Shown here in pieces: positions 7,974 through 15,695 of a stretch of DNA of 32,796 nt (the stretch's first letter is position 1; each line of letters opens with the position of its first letter). Below the pieces are notes generated by a model, which saw only the letters and a list, made by a program, of their open reading frames with translations, was not told the origin of the DNA and searched no databases. The stretch is from an uncultured bacterium. Lineage in GTDB: Bacteria > Bdellovibrionota_C > UBA2361 > JANWWW01. The stretch lies in the NCBI GenBank assembly GCA_938038205.1, contig CALHSA010000024.1, positions 1 to 32,796 on the forward strand, written 5' to 3'. The position numbers were made by a program, and so were the translations under genes.

Positions 7974-8327
7974 ATGAGAGGATTTACTCTAATTGAGCTA
8001 CTTGTGTCAATGACAGTTATATCGATACTAATATCTTTAGCTGCTCCTGAAATATCAAACATACGAAAGAGGGGATTTGATTTAAGCGCTAAAAATTTCA
8101 TTCGCTCTGTAGCTCTTAAGCTTGAGGATTATTTCATAGAAAATGACACTTACTTTAGTTGTCATGATCAAGGGTGTAATGATTTTCTACGACCTAATAA
8201 GGTGCCTAATGGAATACTTGTCAGCGTCGAGGCTAGAGAGGAGGGGTACACAATAAAAGCTAAACACCAAAGAGGAACCGGAAAAGAGTATGTTTTCGAT
8301 AGTGAAAGGGGAGGTTTTTTAAATTAA
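7974..8327 (+). CDS. Type IV pilin-like / pseudopilin protein
   Basis: 117 residues. It begins MRGFTLIELLVSMTVISILI, a class III prepilin signal: a leader of three residues cut by PilD after Gly3, with Phe at +1 for N-methylation and Glu at +5. The hydrophobic helix then anchors or packs the pilin. Two Cys (SCHDQGC) in the mid region could form a small disulfide loop. The short globular domain resembles a minor pilin or pseudopilin (GspG/H type). No assembly ATPase or PilD is in the window. Its stop shares the TTAA with the stop of tolB on the other strand. Confidence 0.85.
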   Translation: MRGFTLIELLVSMTVISILISLAAPEISNIRKRGFDLSAKNFIRSVALKLEDYFIENDTYFSCHDQGCNDFLRPNKVPNGILVSVEAREEGYTIKAKHQRGTGKEYVFDSERGGFLN

Positions 8328-9595
8328 TCCTCTGGTATAGGTCCCCAATCAGGAGCAAAATCACCCTGACCAAAAGGAGTTGAGACCGATGTAAAACCCC
8401 TTCCATCAAATCTTATAATACAGATTGATGGTGTTCCTCTAGCAGCAGTAGAGGAGAATGCAATATATCTCCCATCAGGAGACCATGAGGGGTCCTCATT
8501 CCTACCATAACTAGTTAACTGAACTGGGTTAGATCCATCCGGGTTGGAAACAAGAAGATTAAAACCACCCTCAACCCTACAAACAAAAGCAAGTTTATCT
8601 CCCTTAGGGGATATAGCTGGACTTGTACAGTAGCCCTCTCGAGTAATTCTTTGAGGAGTGCCACCTGAGAGCGGCACTCTGTACACCTGTGGTTTGCCTG
8701 CAATATCAGAGACGTAGTAAAGATAGTTGTTTACAAAATCAACAACAGGACTAACATTAATCTCACCAATCGATCCAACCAAAGTTCTTAGAATCTGACC
8801 AGATTTGTTTATAACAACAATGGATGAGCCACCCCTCGGGTTAGCAAGTGAAACTATATACTCCGAATCATTAAGAAAAATTGGACTAAACTCTTGATCA
8901 CGATTGGAGGTTACCTGTGTAATTCCCTGGGTTATAGTGTCAATAATAAAAACATCAGGTATAGCTTTTCTAAAATCCGTATATATTGCTCGTCTTCCGC
9001 TTCTATCAAACGACGGACTGTTGGCTAAACCTTTTGTTGAGGTAATGATTCGTTGATCATACCCATCCATATCCATGATAGCCAGTTCCTTGAATCTTCC
9101 AACTTTTGTTGAGTAGATTATTTTCGATCCAAAAGGGCCAGGCTCACCTGTAAAATATCTAAGTATCTCATTGGAGAATTTGTGCGCAATCCTTCTATAA
9201 AGAGACTTTGAGGCAGTGTAACTTTTAGCTAACACAACTTTACCTGAAACGTCGACCAAGAATAAATTAAAGGTAACCATTCCACCTGCCTCGCTACCTG
9301 AACCCGTAACCACATATCTTGCTCCTATGATGCTCCAATCTGACCCTACCACCATCTCTGGACTATTGCACCGAGTTTGTTTTTGAATATAAGCATCCCG
9401 AGGCAAAACATTAAAGTACGCTGAGATTTGAAGATTCCTCGCTATTGCCTCAGCAAGTTCTTGCTCAACCGCTCCATTTTTACAAAAAAGAGGCACACCA
9501 ATAGGAATCGAAGTTCTAGGATCTGTTAAAACTAAAGAAGTTTGCAAGATCAGTTTACTACAAAAAAACAAAAGCAAGTATAATGTAAACCTCAT
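8324..9595 (-). CDS. tolB: Tol-Pal system protein TolB
   Basis: 423 residues, normal for TolB, the periplasmic beta-propeller that links Pal and the TolQRA motor during outer-membrane constriction. A signal peptide covers about 1-20. The N-terminal domain (25-150) is followed by WD40-like PD40 repeats such as SPSFDRSGRRAIY, SPAISPKGDKLAFV and DPSWSPDGRYIAFSS. No other tol genes are near, so it is separated from the usual tolQRAB-pal cluster. The start ATG lies only 7 bases from the divergent ubiE ATG, and there is no Shine-Dalgarno. Confidence 0.95.
   Translation of the reverse strand: MRFTLYLLLFFCSKLILQTSLVLTDPRTSIPIGVPLFCKNGAVEQELAEAIARNLQISAYFNVLPRDAYIQKQTRCNSPEMVVGSDWSIIGARYVVTGSGSEAGGMVTFNLFLVDVSGKVVLAKSYTASKSLYRRIAHKFSNEILRYFTGEPGPFGSKIIYSTKVGRFKELAIMDMDGYDQRIITSTKGLANSPSFDRSGRRAIYTDFRKAIPDVFIIDTITQGITQVTSNRDQEFSPIFLNDSEYIVSLANPRGGSSIVVINKSGQILRTLVGSIGEINVSPVVDFVNNYLYYVSDIAGKPQVYRVPLSGGTPQRITREGYCTSPAISPKGDKLAFVCRVEGGFNLLVSNPDGSNPVQLTSYGRNEDPSWSPDGRYIAFSSTAARGTPSICIIRFDGRGFTSVSTPFGQGDFAPDWGPIPED
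9555..9584 (+). promoter_or_regulatory. Promoter of ubiE inside tolB
   Basis: A perfect -10 TATAAT at 9579-9584 with a -35-like TTACTA at 9555-9560 (18-base spacer). It lies within the 5' coding end of the opposite-strand tolB. The expected start near 9591 gives a leader of about 12 bases before the ubiE ATG. Confidence 0.5.
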
Positions 9596-9602
9596 AACTC
9601 AA

Positions 9603-9608
9603 ATGTTA
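9603..9608 (-). promoter_or_regulatory. -10 box of tolB inside ubiE
   Basis: On the minus strand TAACAT ends 7 bases before the tolB ATG and covers the ubiE start codon. If used, the tolB mRNA is leaderless, and its promoter lies inside ubiE coding sequence. I see no convincing -35. Confidence 0.35.
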
Positions 9609-10271
9609 CATAAAAGATGGAGTTTTTTCGACAAAATTTCAACTAAATATGATCTTGTTAATGACCTAATAACCTTTGGATCAATTCGGTTCTTTCGACG
9701 TTTACTTGCTTCTAAAGCTAACCCTGGTCAGACCTTGGTGGAATTAGCGGCTGGCACCGGAGCCAACATTCCATATTTTATTAGTAAATTTGAACGAATT
9801 ATTTGTGTAGAGCCAAGCCAAGATATGTTAGATGTTCTTAATCAAAGATTTAAAAATGTAATAACAGTTAATAAAACAGCTGAAGATTTTGTAACTAGTG
9901 ATGTAGATACAGTTGTTGTTACATTTGGATTTAGGAATTTCTCAAACCTTGAAGTAGTTGTAGATAACATCAGGAGAATGCTGAAAAATGGGGGCCAACT
10001 ACTAGTTATGGATGTTTTTAAACCTAAACACATCATTACGAAGGTTTTTCTTAAGAAGTATTTTGATTTTTTTATTATTCCTTTAGCTAATTTAATAACA
10101 AATCAAAAAAATAGTTATGAGTATTTTAAAGACTCAATTTACCAGTTTTTAAACGTAGAGGATTTTTTAGGGCTCTTACAAAAAACAGGATTCTCTGCAA
10201 AAATTATCCTAAATTTTTTTGGCCTTGGATTAATTGAAGCAAAAAAATTACCTAACCCTAAACTGTCCTAA
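9603..10271 (+). CDS. ubiE: Quinone biosynthesis C-methyltransferase UbiE/MenG
   Basis: 222 residues. A SAM-dependent methyltransferase for the ring-methylation step of ubiquinone or menaquinone synthesis. The family N-terminus FFDKISTKYDLVNDLITFGS matches F..IA..YD..N..LS.G. The SAM site is VELAAGTGANI with the acidic Glu in CVEPSQDM. The family motif TFGFRNFSN is present (AFGLRN in most). The late YEYFKDSIYQF matches Y.YLP.SI..F. Which quinone is made cannot be told. The 3' end overlaps ffh tail to tail by 24 bases. Confidence 0.88.
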   Translation: MLHKRWSFFDKISTKYDLVNDLITFGSIRFFRRLLASKANPGQTLVELAAGTGANIPYFISKFERIICVEPSQDMLDVLNQRFKNVITVNKTAEDFVTSDVDTVVVTFGFRNFSNLEVVVDNIRRMLKNGGQLLVMDVFKPKHIITKVFLKKYFDFFIIPLANLITNQKNSYEYFKDSIYQFLNVEDFLGLLQKTGFSAKIILNFFGLGLIEAKKLPNPKLS

Positions 10272-11600
10272 TTTCGCTAAGAGATCTCTTGGATTCATGT
10301 TGCCAACTCTACCACCAAACTGAGACATTAATTTTTTAAGCTGGGTAAATTGGTTTAAGAAAAGCTTTATCTCCTCAACAGGAACACCTGAGCCCTTCGA
10401 GATCCTTACCAATCGGGAATCATTAATGATCCCTTCTTTTTTCCGCTCCTCAGGAGTCATAGACTGAATAAAGGCTTTAATCTTTTTTAGTTTTAAAGTT
10501 ACTTCTTCATCCTTAACCTTATCAGCAAAACTACCTAAGCCTGGTATCATACCTAGCAATCTAGAGAATGAGCCTAATTTACCAACCATATCAAGCTGCT
10601 CAACAAAATCTTCTAGCGTGAATTCGCCTTTTATAATTTTTTCTGCGGATACTTTTGATTTTTCTGGATCCAGAACCTCCTCAGCTTTCTCAAAAAGGGT
10701 TTGCAAATCACCTTGACCTAAGATCCGGGATGCAACACGCCCAGGAATAAACTGCTCTAAATCATCAACCTTTTCTCCAATCCCAAGAAAAAGCACTGGA
10801 GCACCTGTAACCCACTTTACTGATAAAACACTTCCTCCTTTTGTATCACTATCGAATTTTGTTGGGATCACTCCTTTAATCCCCACAGCCTCATTAAAAG
10901 CTTTCGCAAGCTGAACAGCCGATTGACCCATCATTGAGTCAAAAACGAGAATCTTAAAGCTATTAGGCACAATCTCCACTATCGCGGCTATCTCTTTCAT
11001 TAAATCCTCATTCATCTGAGACCTCCCCGCTGTGTCAAGAATAAGGAAATCAACTCCGGTATTAATAGCCCTCTGTAAAGCATTTTTTGTTTTCTCTATT
11101 GGATCATTACCATCAGCTCGAAAAAATTTAAGCTTGGCAGTTAAGCATAACTCCTCAAGCTGTTCCTCCGCTGCTGGTCTGTAACAATCAACAGAGCTAA
11201 CAAGAATCTCTTTCTTTGTTTTCTTTTTTAAAAACTTTGAATATTTAACAACAGTGGTTGTTTTACCTGATCCTTGTAATCCGATGAATAAAACAACCTG
11301 GGGTGGTTTACCCACTGGATATAAATCCTCAGAATCTGAACCAAGAACCTCTTTTAGTGCCTCATAGGTAAGTTTTAGTAGCACAGTCTCTGGCTTTACT
11401 GCGTTAGAGATTCTCTGATTTTTGGCTCTTTCATAAATATTTCGCGTTATATGCTCTGCAACCTCAACTGCTGTATCAGCATCAATTAGTGAATTCTTTA
11501 GACTATCGCAGTACTCAGATAAAGCTTTTTCAGATATAACTCCTCTTGAAATAACCTTTGAAAAGGCGTTTGAAATTCGTTGTGCAAGGTAAGAGAACAT
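10248..11600 (-). CDS. ffh: Signal recognition particle protein Ffh
   Basis: 450 residues, as expected for SRP54/Ffh, which carries signal-bearing ribosomes to FtsY at the membrane. The N domain (1-95) is followed by the G domain with GLQGSGKTTT (107-116), DTAGRS and TKFDSDTKGG, and by FIPGRVASRILGQGDL. The methionine-rich M domain has the RNA-binding RISKGSGVPVEE and the final NQFTQLKKLMSQFG. TKFDSD replaces the usual TKLDGD, a mild variation. Its -10 box ends 7 bases before the ATG. It stands alone on the minus strand between two convergent or divergent neighbours. Confidence 0.97.
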   Translation of the reverse strand: MFSYLAQRISNAFSKVISRGVISEKALSEYCDSLKNSLIDADTAVEVAEHITRNIYERAKNQRISNAVKPETVLLKLTYEALKEVLGSDSEDLYPVGKPPQVVLFIGLQGSGKTTTVVKYSKFLKKKTKKEILVSSVDCYRPAAEEQLEELCLTAKLKFFRADGNDPIEKTKNALQRAINTGVDFLILDTAGRSQMNEDLMKEIAAIVEIVPNSFKILVFDSMMGQSAVQLAKAFNEAVGIKGVIPTKFDSDTKGGSVLSVKWVTGAPVLFLGIGEKVDDLEQFIPGRVASRILGQGDLQTLFEKAEEVLDPEKSKVSAEKIIKGEFTLEDFVEQLDMVGKLGSFSRLLGMIPGLGSFADKVKDEEVTLKLKKIKAFIQSMTPEERKKEGIINDSRLVRISKGSGVPVEEIKLFLNQFTQLKKLMSQFGGRVGNMNPRDLLAKLGQFRVR

Positions 11601-11607
11601 ATTTTCT

Positions 11608-11613
11608 AATATA
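11608..11613 (-). promoter_or_regulatory. -10 box of ffh, leaderless spacing
   Basis: On the minus strand TATATT is followed by 7 bases (AGAAAAT) and the ffh ATG. There is no Shine-Dalgarno. I see no clear -35 at 16-18 bases. Confidence 0.4.
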
Positions 11614-11675
11614 ACAAAAAAAATTTTTTAAAACCTTAAATTTAATAGATATCTACCGATAAACATCTAAGCGAT

Positions 11676-12317
11676 ATGAGAGTTGACGCTGTTAACTCCG
11701 CAAACCCCATAAGCATACAATTTTATGAGGGTTTAACAAGAAGTAACTATCTGGGGAAACAATCAAGCTCTAGAGAGAACAAAGAGGAGCTTAGGGAGCT
11801 AAAAAAAATTGAGATATTAAGTGAGCTTAACCAACAAGCTCAAAAAATAAATAACATAACTAATTCCTTAACGACACTTAATGAATTCAGTGATGCAACA
11901 TTAGACACACTTAAGCTTCTAAAAAAGCAACAAACAAAACCGTACCAGGAAGCACTGAGTAGAGAGATAGTTGATCTGACTAGGGAATCTTTTAAATTGG
12001 CAGAGGCATTGGCGAGCGACATTGAGAATTCAAGCCTGCTTAGGCCATCAGATGCTAAAGCTTTTAAAGAGACTTTAGAAAAATTGATTACTGTACCGAG
12101 TATGAAAAATTTGCCAGATAACATAGAAAAAGTTTGGGATAGTGTTGTTGAATTTAGAGCTCAGATGATAAAAATTGCGGAACTCATTGAGAGTAAAAAA
12201 AGAGAGCTACAGAACCAACTTAGCTCCCTATCTTCAGAGAAAAATATTGAAATAAAAGCTACGACTGAGGAGCTAATACTAATTCACTCAATCAAACCAA
12301 AAGCGATTCTAACATAA
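11676..12317 (+). CDS. Unknown soluble helical protein
   Basis: 213 residues; family not recognised. No signal peptide or membrane segment. Residues about 35-100 and 160-195 have heptad-like Leu/Ile spacing with many Lys, Glu, Asn and Gln, so it is probably largely alpha-helical coiled coil. The polar N-terminus (MRVDAVNSANPISIQF) resembles secretion-signal regions of flagellar or type III substrates, and the overall composition would fit an axial or translocator-type protein, but nothing here proves that. It is a single gene between divergent ffh and convergent gpmI, whose 3' end it overlaps by 26 bases. Confidence 0.55.
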   Translation: MRVDAVNSANPISIQFYEGLTRSNYLGKQSSSRENKEELRELKKIEILSELNQQAQKINNITNSLTTLNEFSDATLDTLKLLKKQQTKPYQEALSREIVDLTRESFKLAEALASDIENSSLLRPSDAKAFKETLEKLITVPSMKNLPDNIEKVWDSVVEFRAQMIKIAELIESKKRELQNQLSSLSSEKNIEIKATTEELILIHSIKPKAILT

Positions 12318-13758
12318 TTTCAGGTTTTGGTATTCCAATAATCTTTAAAGCTGTCGGAGCGACAGAGCCAAGTAAACCGTTCTGCTTGCACGATACTTGA
12401 TTCATTTTCTCATCCAGAATTATAAAAAAAACATCATTAAGTGTGTGAGCAGTGTGTGGAGAACCATCTGGCATCATCATCTCCTCACAGTTACCATGAT
12501 CAGCGGTTATAATACTCCAGAATCCAATCTCTGCAGCCTTTGTAACTAACTCACGGGCGCATTTATCTACAGCCTCACATGCTCTGATTGCTGCCTCAAA
12601 AGATCCTGTATGACCAACCATATCACAGTTGGCAAAATTAATAACAGCAAGCTTAAACTCAGGAGAAAGAAGTTTAACCACTTTTTCTGTTAATTCAAAA
12701 ACTGACATCTCTGGTTTATGATCGTACGTGGGCACATCTCGCGGAGATTGAATAAGCAGCCTCTCTTCACGATCAAAAGGCTTTTCTCGACCGCCATTAA
12801 AAAAATAGGTAACATGCGGATACTTCTCAGTCTCAGCAGCCCTAAGCTGCCTAAAACCAGCTTCAGAAACAATCTCCCCCAACGTATCGTTTAATACATC
12901 TGTTTTAAGTAGGCTTGTTATATTTTTAAAGCTCTTATCCAACTCCACTAAACTGTAAGCACTTGAAAATACTCTCTCTCTTTTAAAATTCCCGGCAAAC
13001 TCTTCCTCACAAAGGGCACTAGCAAGCTGTCTCATTCTATCCTCTCTAAAGTTAAAAAACAGAAATGTCGGATCCTTAACACCAGAATAATCACCAATCT
13101 TGAAAGGATCTAAAAATTCGTCACTTAAACTTGATTTGGAATAGAATAATTCAATGGCTTGATAAACAGAATCTACTTGCTCTCCCTTGCCAAAAACTAT
13201 CAAATCATATGCTCGCTGAGTACGCTCCCACCGCTTATCTCTATCCATTGCGTAATATCTGCCAATGATAGTGGCAGGATGCAATGCCTTAAGATTTAGC
13301 TTACTCCAATCATTTAAAAAACTTCTTGGCGGAGTATCCCTACCATCCGTTATAATGTGTAAGAAGCCAGAGCTTCCATTTTTTTGAAAAAAGGAGTCAA
13401 TCTTTTCTAGGTGCCTGATGTGAGAGTGTACTCCACCAGAGCTAACAAGGCCAACTACGTGAAGCTCCCCTTTAAGAGGTAAATTTTTAAATAAACTTTC
13501 ATCTTCAATTTTTTCATCTAGTAATACCTGCTGCTGTTTAACAACCCTCCCTGCGCCAAGGTTCATATGACCTACCTCAGAGTTCCCCATTTGCCCACTT
13601 GGTAATCCAACGTACGGACCGTATGTTTTAAGCCGCGAGTAAACGCCCCTACTCAGCAAGCTTTTTAAAAAAGGAGCATTGGCGTGAAAAAATGCATTCC
13701 CGTCTGATTCATCTCTCAGACCTAAGCCATCGATAATTAACAAAAGAAGATTTCTCAC
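12292..13758 (-). CDS. gpmI: 2,3-bisphosphoglycerate-independent phosphoglycerate mutase
   Basis: 488 residues from GTG at 13758. It interconverts 3- and 2-phosphoglycerate in glycolysis through a phosphoserine and two Mn ions. The N-terminal LLLIIDGLG, phosphorylated Ser60 in MGNSEVGHMNLGAGR, DGRDTPPRS, RYYAMDRDKRWERT, NFANCDMVGHTG and TADHGNCEEM are all present. An open frame extends 29 codons upstream, but those residues are not like the family and would overlap the comF-like gene. The GTG places the protein start where homologues begin and lies 6 bases after a perfect TATAAT. Confidence 0.95.
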   Translation of the reverse strand: MRNLLLLIIDGLGLRDESDGNAFFHANAPFLKSLLSRGVYSRLKTYGPYVGLPSGQMGNSEVGHMNLGAGRVVKQQQVLLDEKIEDESLFKNLPLKGELHVVGLVSSGGVHSHIRHLEKIDSFFQKNGSSGFLHIITDGRDTPPRSFLNDWSKLNLKALHPATIIGRYYAMDRDKRWERTQRAYDLIVFGKGEQVDSVYQAIELFYSKSSLSDEFLDPFKIGDYSGVKDPTFLFFNFREDRMRQLASALCEEEFAGNFKRERVFSSAYSLVELDKSFKNITSLLKTDVLNDTLGEIVSEAGFRQLRAAETEKYPHVTYFFNGGREKPFDREERLLIQSPRDVPTYDHKPEMSVFELTEKVVKLLSPEFKLAVINFANCDMVGHTGSFEAAIRACEAVDKCARELVTKAAEIGFWSIITADHGNCEEMMMPDGSPHTAHTLNDVFFIILDEKMNQVSCKQNGLLGSVAPTALKIIGIPKPEIMLESLLV

Positions 13759-13764
13759 GAGGAA

Positions 13765-13772
13765 ATTATAAA
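13765..13772. promoter_or_regulatory. Overlapping divergent -10 boxes (gpmI / comF-like)
   Basis: Plus-strand ATTATAAA holds TATAAT on the minus strand (13770-13765), 6 bases before the gpmI GTG, and TATAAA on the plus strand (13767-13772), 8 bases before the ATG at 13781. The two -10 elements share four base pairs, so one site may open for transcription in either direction. The -35 regions are weak on both sides. Confidence 0.45.
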
Positions 13773-13774
13773 AA

Positions 13775-14434
13775 ATGTACATGTTTAAGACCATTTGTTG
13801 TATATGTGGAAGAAGATCATTTGAGGATTTGTGTAGATGCTGCACGGTTTTCGAGGCTTACGCTGGGTTAAAATGTAAACACTGTGGAGCGATTTTAGGT
13901 GGGAAGGAATGTCAGCTCTGCTCAGTTTTGCCTTTAAAGTTTGGAGATATTAAGTGGTACACAACTTACCTTTCAGCCTTAGAGCTGATTAGAGCAATAA
14001 AGTTTAAGAGTAAATTTCAATTATGCAAGTATGTGGGTGAGGCTCTTTTTAATATGATTGAATATAATTATGATCTGGCGATTTTAAGCCCAATAAATCA
14101 ACAATCTTTTTTAAAAAGGGAGGTTAATCATTTATTCTTTTGTGCTGAAAAAATTAAAAGTAGATTAAAAATTCGTGTAATATCACCTCTAAAAAAAACA
14201 AAATACAAAGGAAAGGTAAAAATTGAGTTAGCTAACGATTTTAAACAAGTGGAACGTGTTGTTTTTCTTGATGATGTTCTTACCACAGGTGAAACTTTAA
14301 GACAATCACTGAAAATTTTAAGGGAAAAAGCAAAAAAGGTTGATGCAATTTTTTTCGCGATTTCAAATCCAAACATTTTGAGTCATTTAGTTTTCCGGGC
14401 ACGATTAAATAGTGCATGGAATAGAAGCATATAA
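13775..14434 (+). CDS. ComF-like phosphoribosyltransferase protein
   Basis: 219 residues. Two N-terminal Cys pairs or clusters (CCICG, CRCC, CKHCG, CQLC; residues 8-50) would bind zinc. The C-terminal domain carries the PRPP-binding loop VVFLDDVLTTGETL of type I phosphoribosyltransferases. This order is that of ComF, needed for DNA uptake during natural transformation in several bacteria; the biochemical role is not settled. With the helix-hairpin-helix protein and prepilin at 7640-8327 it supports a competence capacity. The start may be ATG 13775 or, better placed after the -10 box, ATG 13781. Confidence 0.85.
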   Translation: MYMFKTICCICGRRSFEDLCRCCTVFEAYAGLKCKHCGAILGGKECQLCSVLPLKFGDIKWYTTYLSALELIRAIKFKSKFQLCKYVGEALFNMIEYNYDLAILSPINQQSFLKREVNHLFFCAEKIKSRLKIRVISPLKKTKYKGKVKIELANDFKQVERVVFLDDVLTTGETLRQSLKILREKAKKVDAIFFAISNPNILSHLVFRARLNSAWNRSI

Positions 14435-14459
14435 TTAATTTTAACAGTGAGTTTTATGA

Positions 14460-14465
14460 TAAGAT
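14460..14465 (+). promoter_or_regulatory. -10 box of the mazG-dnaB-acc operon
   Basis: TAAGAT ends 7 bases before the mazG ATG at 14473; an alternative TATGAT at 14455-14460 overlaps it. Either gives a leaderless or near-leaderless mRNA. It would be the only obvious promoter for the eight genes to 21176. Confidence 0.4.
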
Positions 14466-14472
14466 CAGACTC

Positions 14473-15168
14473 ATGGAGATTGTTGATAAACTAGTAGAGG
14501 TGTTTGAACTTCTAAGGGATCCGGATAAAGGTTGCCCTTGGGATAAAAAGCAGACTTTTGAGTCAATGGCTCCTTATATTCTTGAGGAGGCATGGGAGGT
14601 TGTTAATGCATTAAACAACAAAGGTGATCTTTGTGAGGAGCTTGGTGATCTCCTGCTGAACATAATGTTTATAGCTCAAATAGCAAAAGAGAAAAATCAG
14701 TTTGACTTTGAGACAGTTTGTAAAAGATTGCATAAAAAGTTAATTGAGAAGCATCCGCACGTTTTCTCTGGAGAAAAAGTTTCTGAAGAAGAAGTTCTTA
14801 AACAGTGGGAGGGAAAAAGAACTGAATTTACGGTTTCAGCAGCTTTACCCTCAACCATGAGAGCTAGAATTGCTTCTGAGAGGGCATTAAGGCATGGAAT
14901 AGGTTTTGACTCAGATGAGCAAATTTTTCAAAAAATCAGAGAGGAATTATCAGAAGTAGAGCAAGAGAAAGATTTTTCTAAAGTAAAAGAGGAGCTTGGA
15001 GATTTACTTTTTGCAATGGTTGAACTTTGCAGAGTAAAAAACGTTGACCCTGAGATTGCACTCAACTTGGCCACGGATAAGTTTTTATCCAGAGTTCAAA
15101 AAGTGATCCAAACCGAAGGTAACATCTCAACTGAGGAAAAATGGAAGATAGCAAAGTTGGATCAGTAG
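14473..15168 (+). CDS. mazG: Nucleoside triphosphate pyrophosphohydrolase MazG
   Basis: 231 residues with two MazG domains, the long housekeeping form. It hydrolyses NTPs to NMP and pyrophosphate and helps clear aberrant nucleotides. Domain 1 begins with RDPDKGCPWDKKQTF and has metal ligands in EEAWE (38-42) and EELGD (55-59). Domain 2 has REELSEVEQ and KEELGDLLFA. It heads the plus-strand operon and its last 28 bases overlap the NYN-like gene. Confidence 0.94.
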   Translation: MEIVDKLVEVFELLRDPDKGCPWDKKQTFESMAPYILEEAWEVVNALNNKGDLCEELGDLLLNIMFIAQIAKEKNQFDFETVCKRLHKKLIEKHPHVFSGEKVSEEEVLKQWEGKRTEFTVSAALPSTMRARIASERALRHGIGFDSDEQIFQKIREELSEVEQEKDFSKVKEELGDLLFAMVELCRVKNVDPEIALNLATDKFLSRVQKVIQTEGNISTEEKWKIAKLDQ

Positions 15169-15695
15169 TCATTAAGAAAGATAAAAAGTTTAAATTACTG
15201 CAAGTATCAGGCCCATTTTTGGATATTGCCCTAAAAAAACATGGCTTGAGGTTAGATTGGGCTAAATTTTGCTCAAAGTTTTTTGACACTCCAAACATAA
15301 AGAAGATTTACTATCACTTTGAGTATTTTAAAGAGGACTTTAGAGGAGTAGCCTACATCAATAAATTAGAATCTTTGGGTTTTGAAGTCGTAACAAGAAG
15401 GCTCCCCCCACTTCAGAGAGATATAGTAAAAGAGCGAATAGCAGCAGAGATGTCAGTCGATTTAAGCATGGAAGTAGTAAAAATGAGAGAGAATATTCAG
15501 GTGATTATTCTTTGTCCTTTTATTGACCTGCTCTACGGCGTATTAAAAGCAAGAGAGCTTGGAGCCAAAGTAACTTTGATGGATTTTTCCGAACCTCCCT
15601 CTCAACTAGTTGCCGAAGCATCTGAATTGATTATCCTCTCAGAACGTGACAATATATTTATGGATGCGAAAAAAAAACAGGGATTCGCAGAATGA
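15141..15695 (+). CDS. NYN/LabA-like domain protein
   Basis: 184 residues. The pattern resembles NYN (LabA/DUF88) PIN-like proteins, many of which are RNases: KKIYYHFEYF, then LESLGFEV, KERIAAEMSVDLSMEVVKM and a final AKVTLMDFSEPPSQLVAEAS with SELIILSERD. The key SGDSDF loop is replaced by LCPFID, and the first acidic residue sits in a weak context (GPFLDIA), so the active site may be degenerate. It sits between mazG and dnaB and overlaps both. Seen: the fold pattern. Inferred: a nucleic-acid role. Confidence 0.6.
   Translation: MEDSKVGSVVIKKDKKFKLLQVSGPFLDIALKKHGLRLDWAKFCSKFFDTPNIKKIYYHFEYFKEDFRGVAYINKLESLGFEVVTRRLPPLQRDIVKERIAAEMSVDLSMEVVKMRENIQVIILCPFIDLLYGVLKARELGAKVTLMDFSEPPSQLVAEASELIILSERDNIFMDAKKKQGFAE

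Noticed and set aside
9603-10271. Generic methyltransferase annotation
   Set aside because: TFGFRNFSN and the family start and end motifs point specifically to UbiE/MenG.
13759-13845. Longer gpmI reading frame adding 29 residues
   Set aside because: The extra residues do not resemble family starts and overlap the divergent comF-like gene; GTG 13758 after TATAAT fits better.
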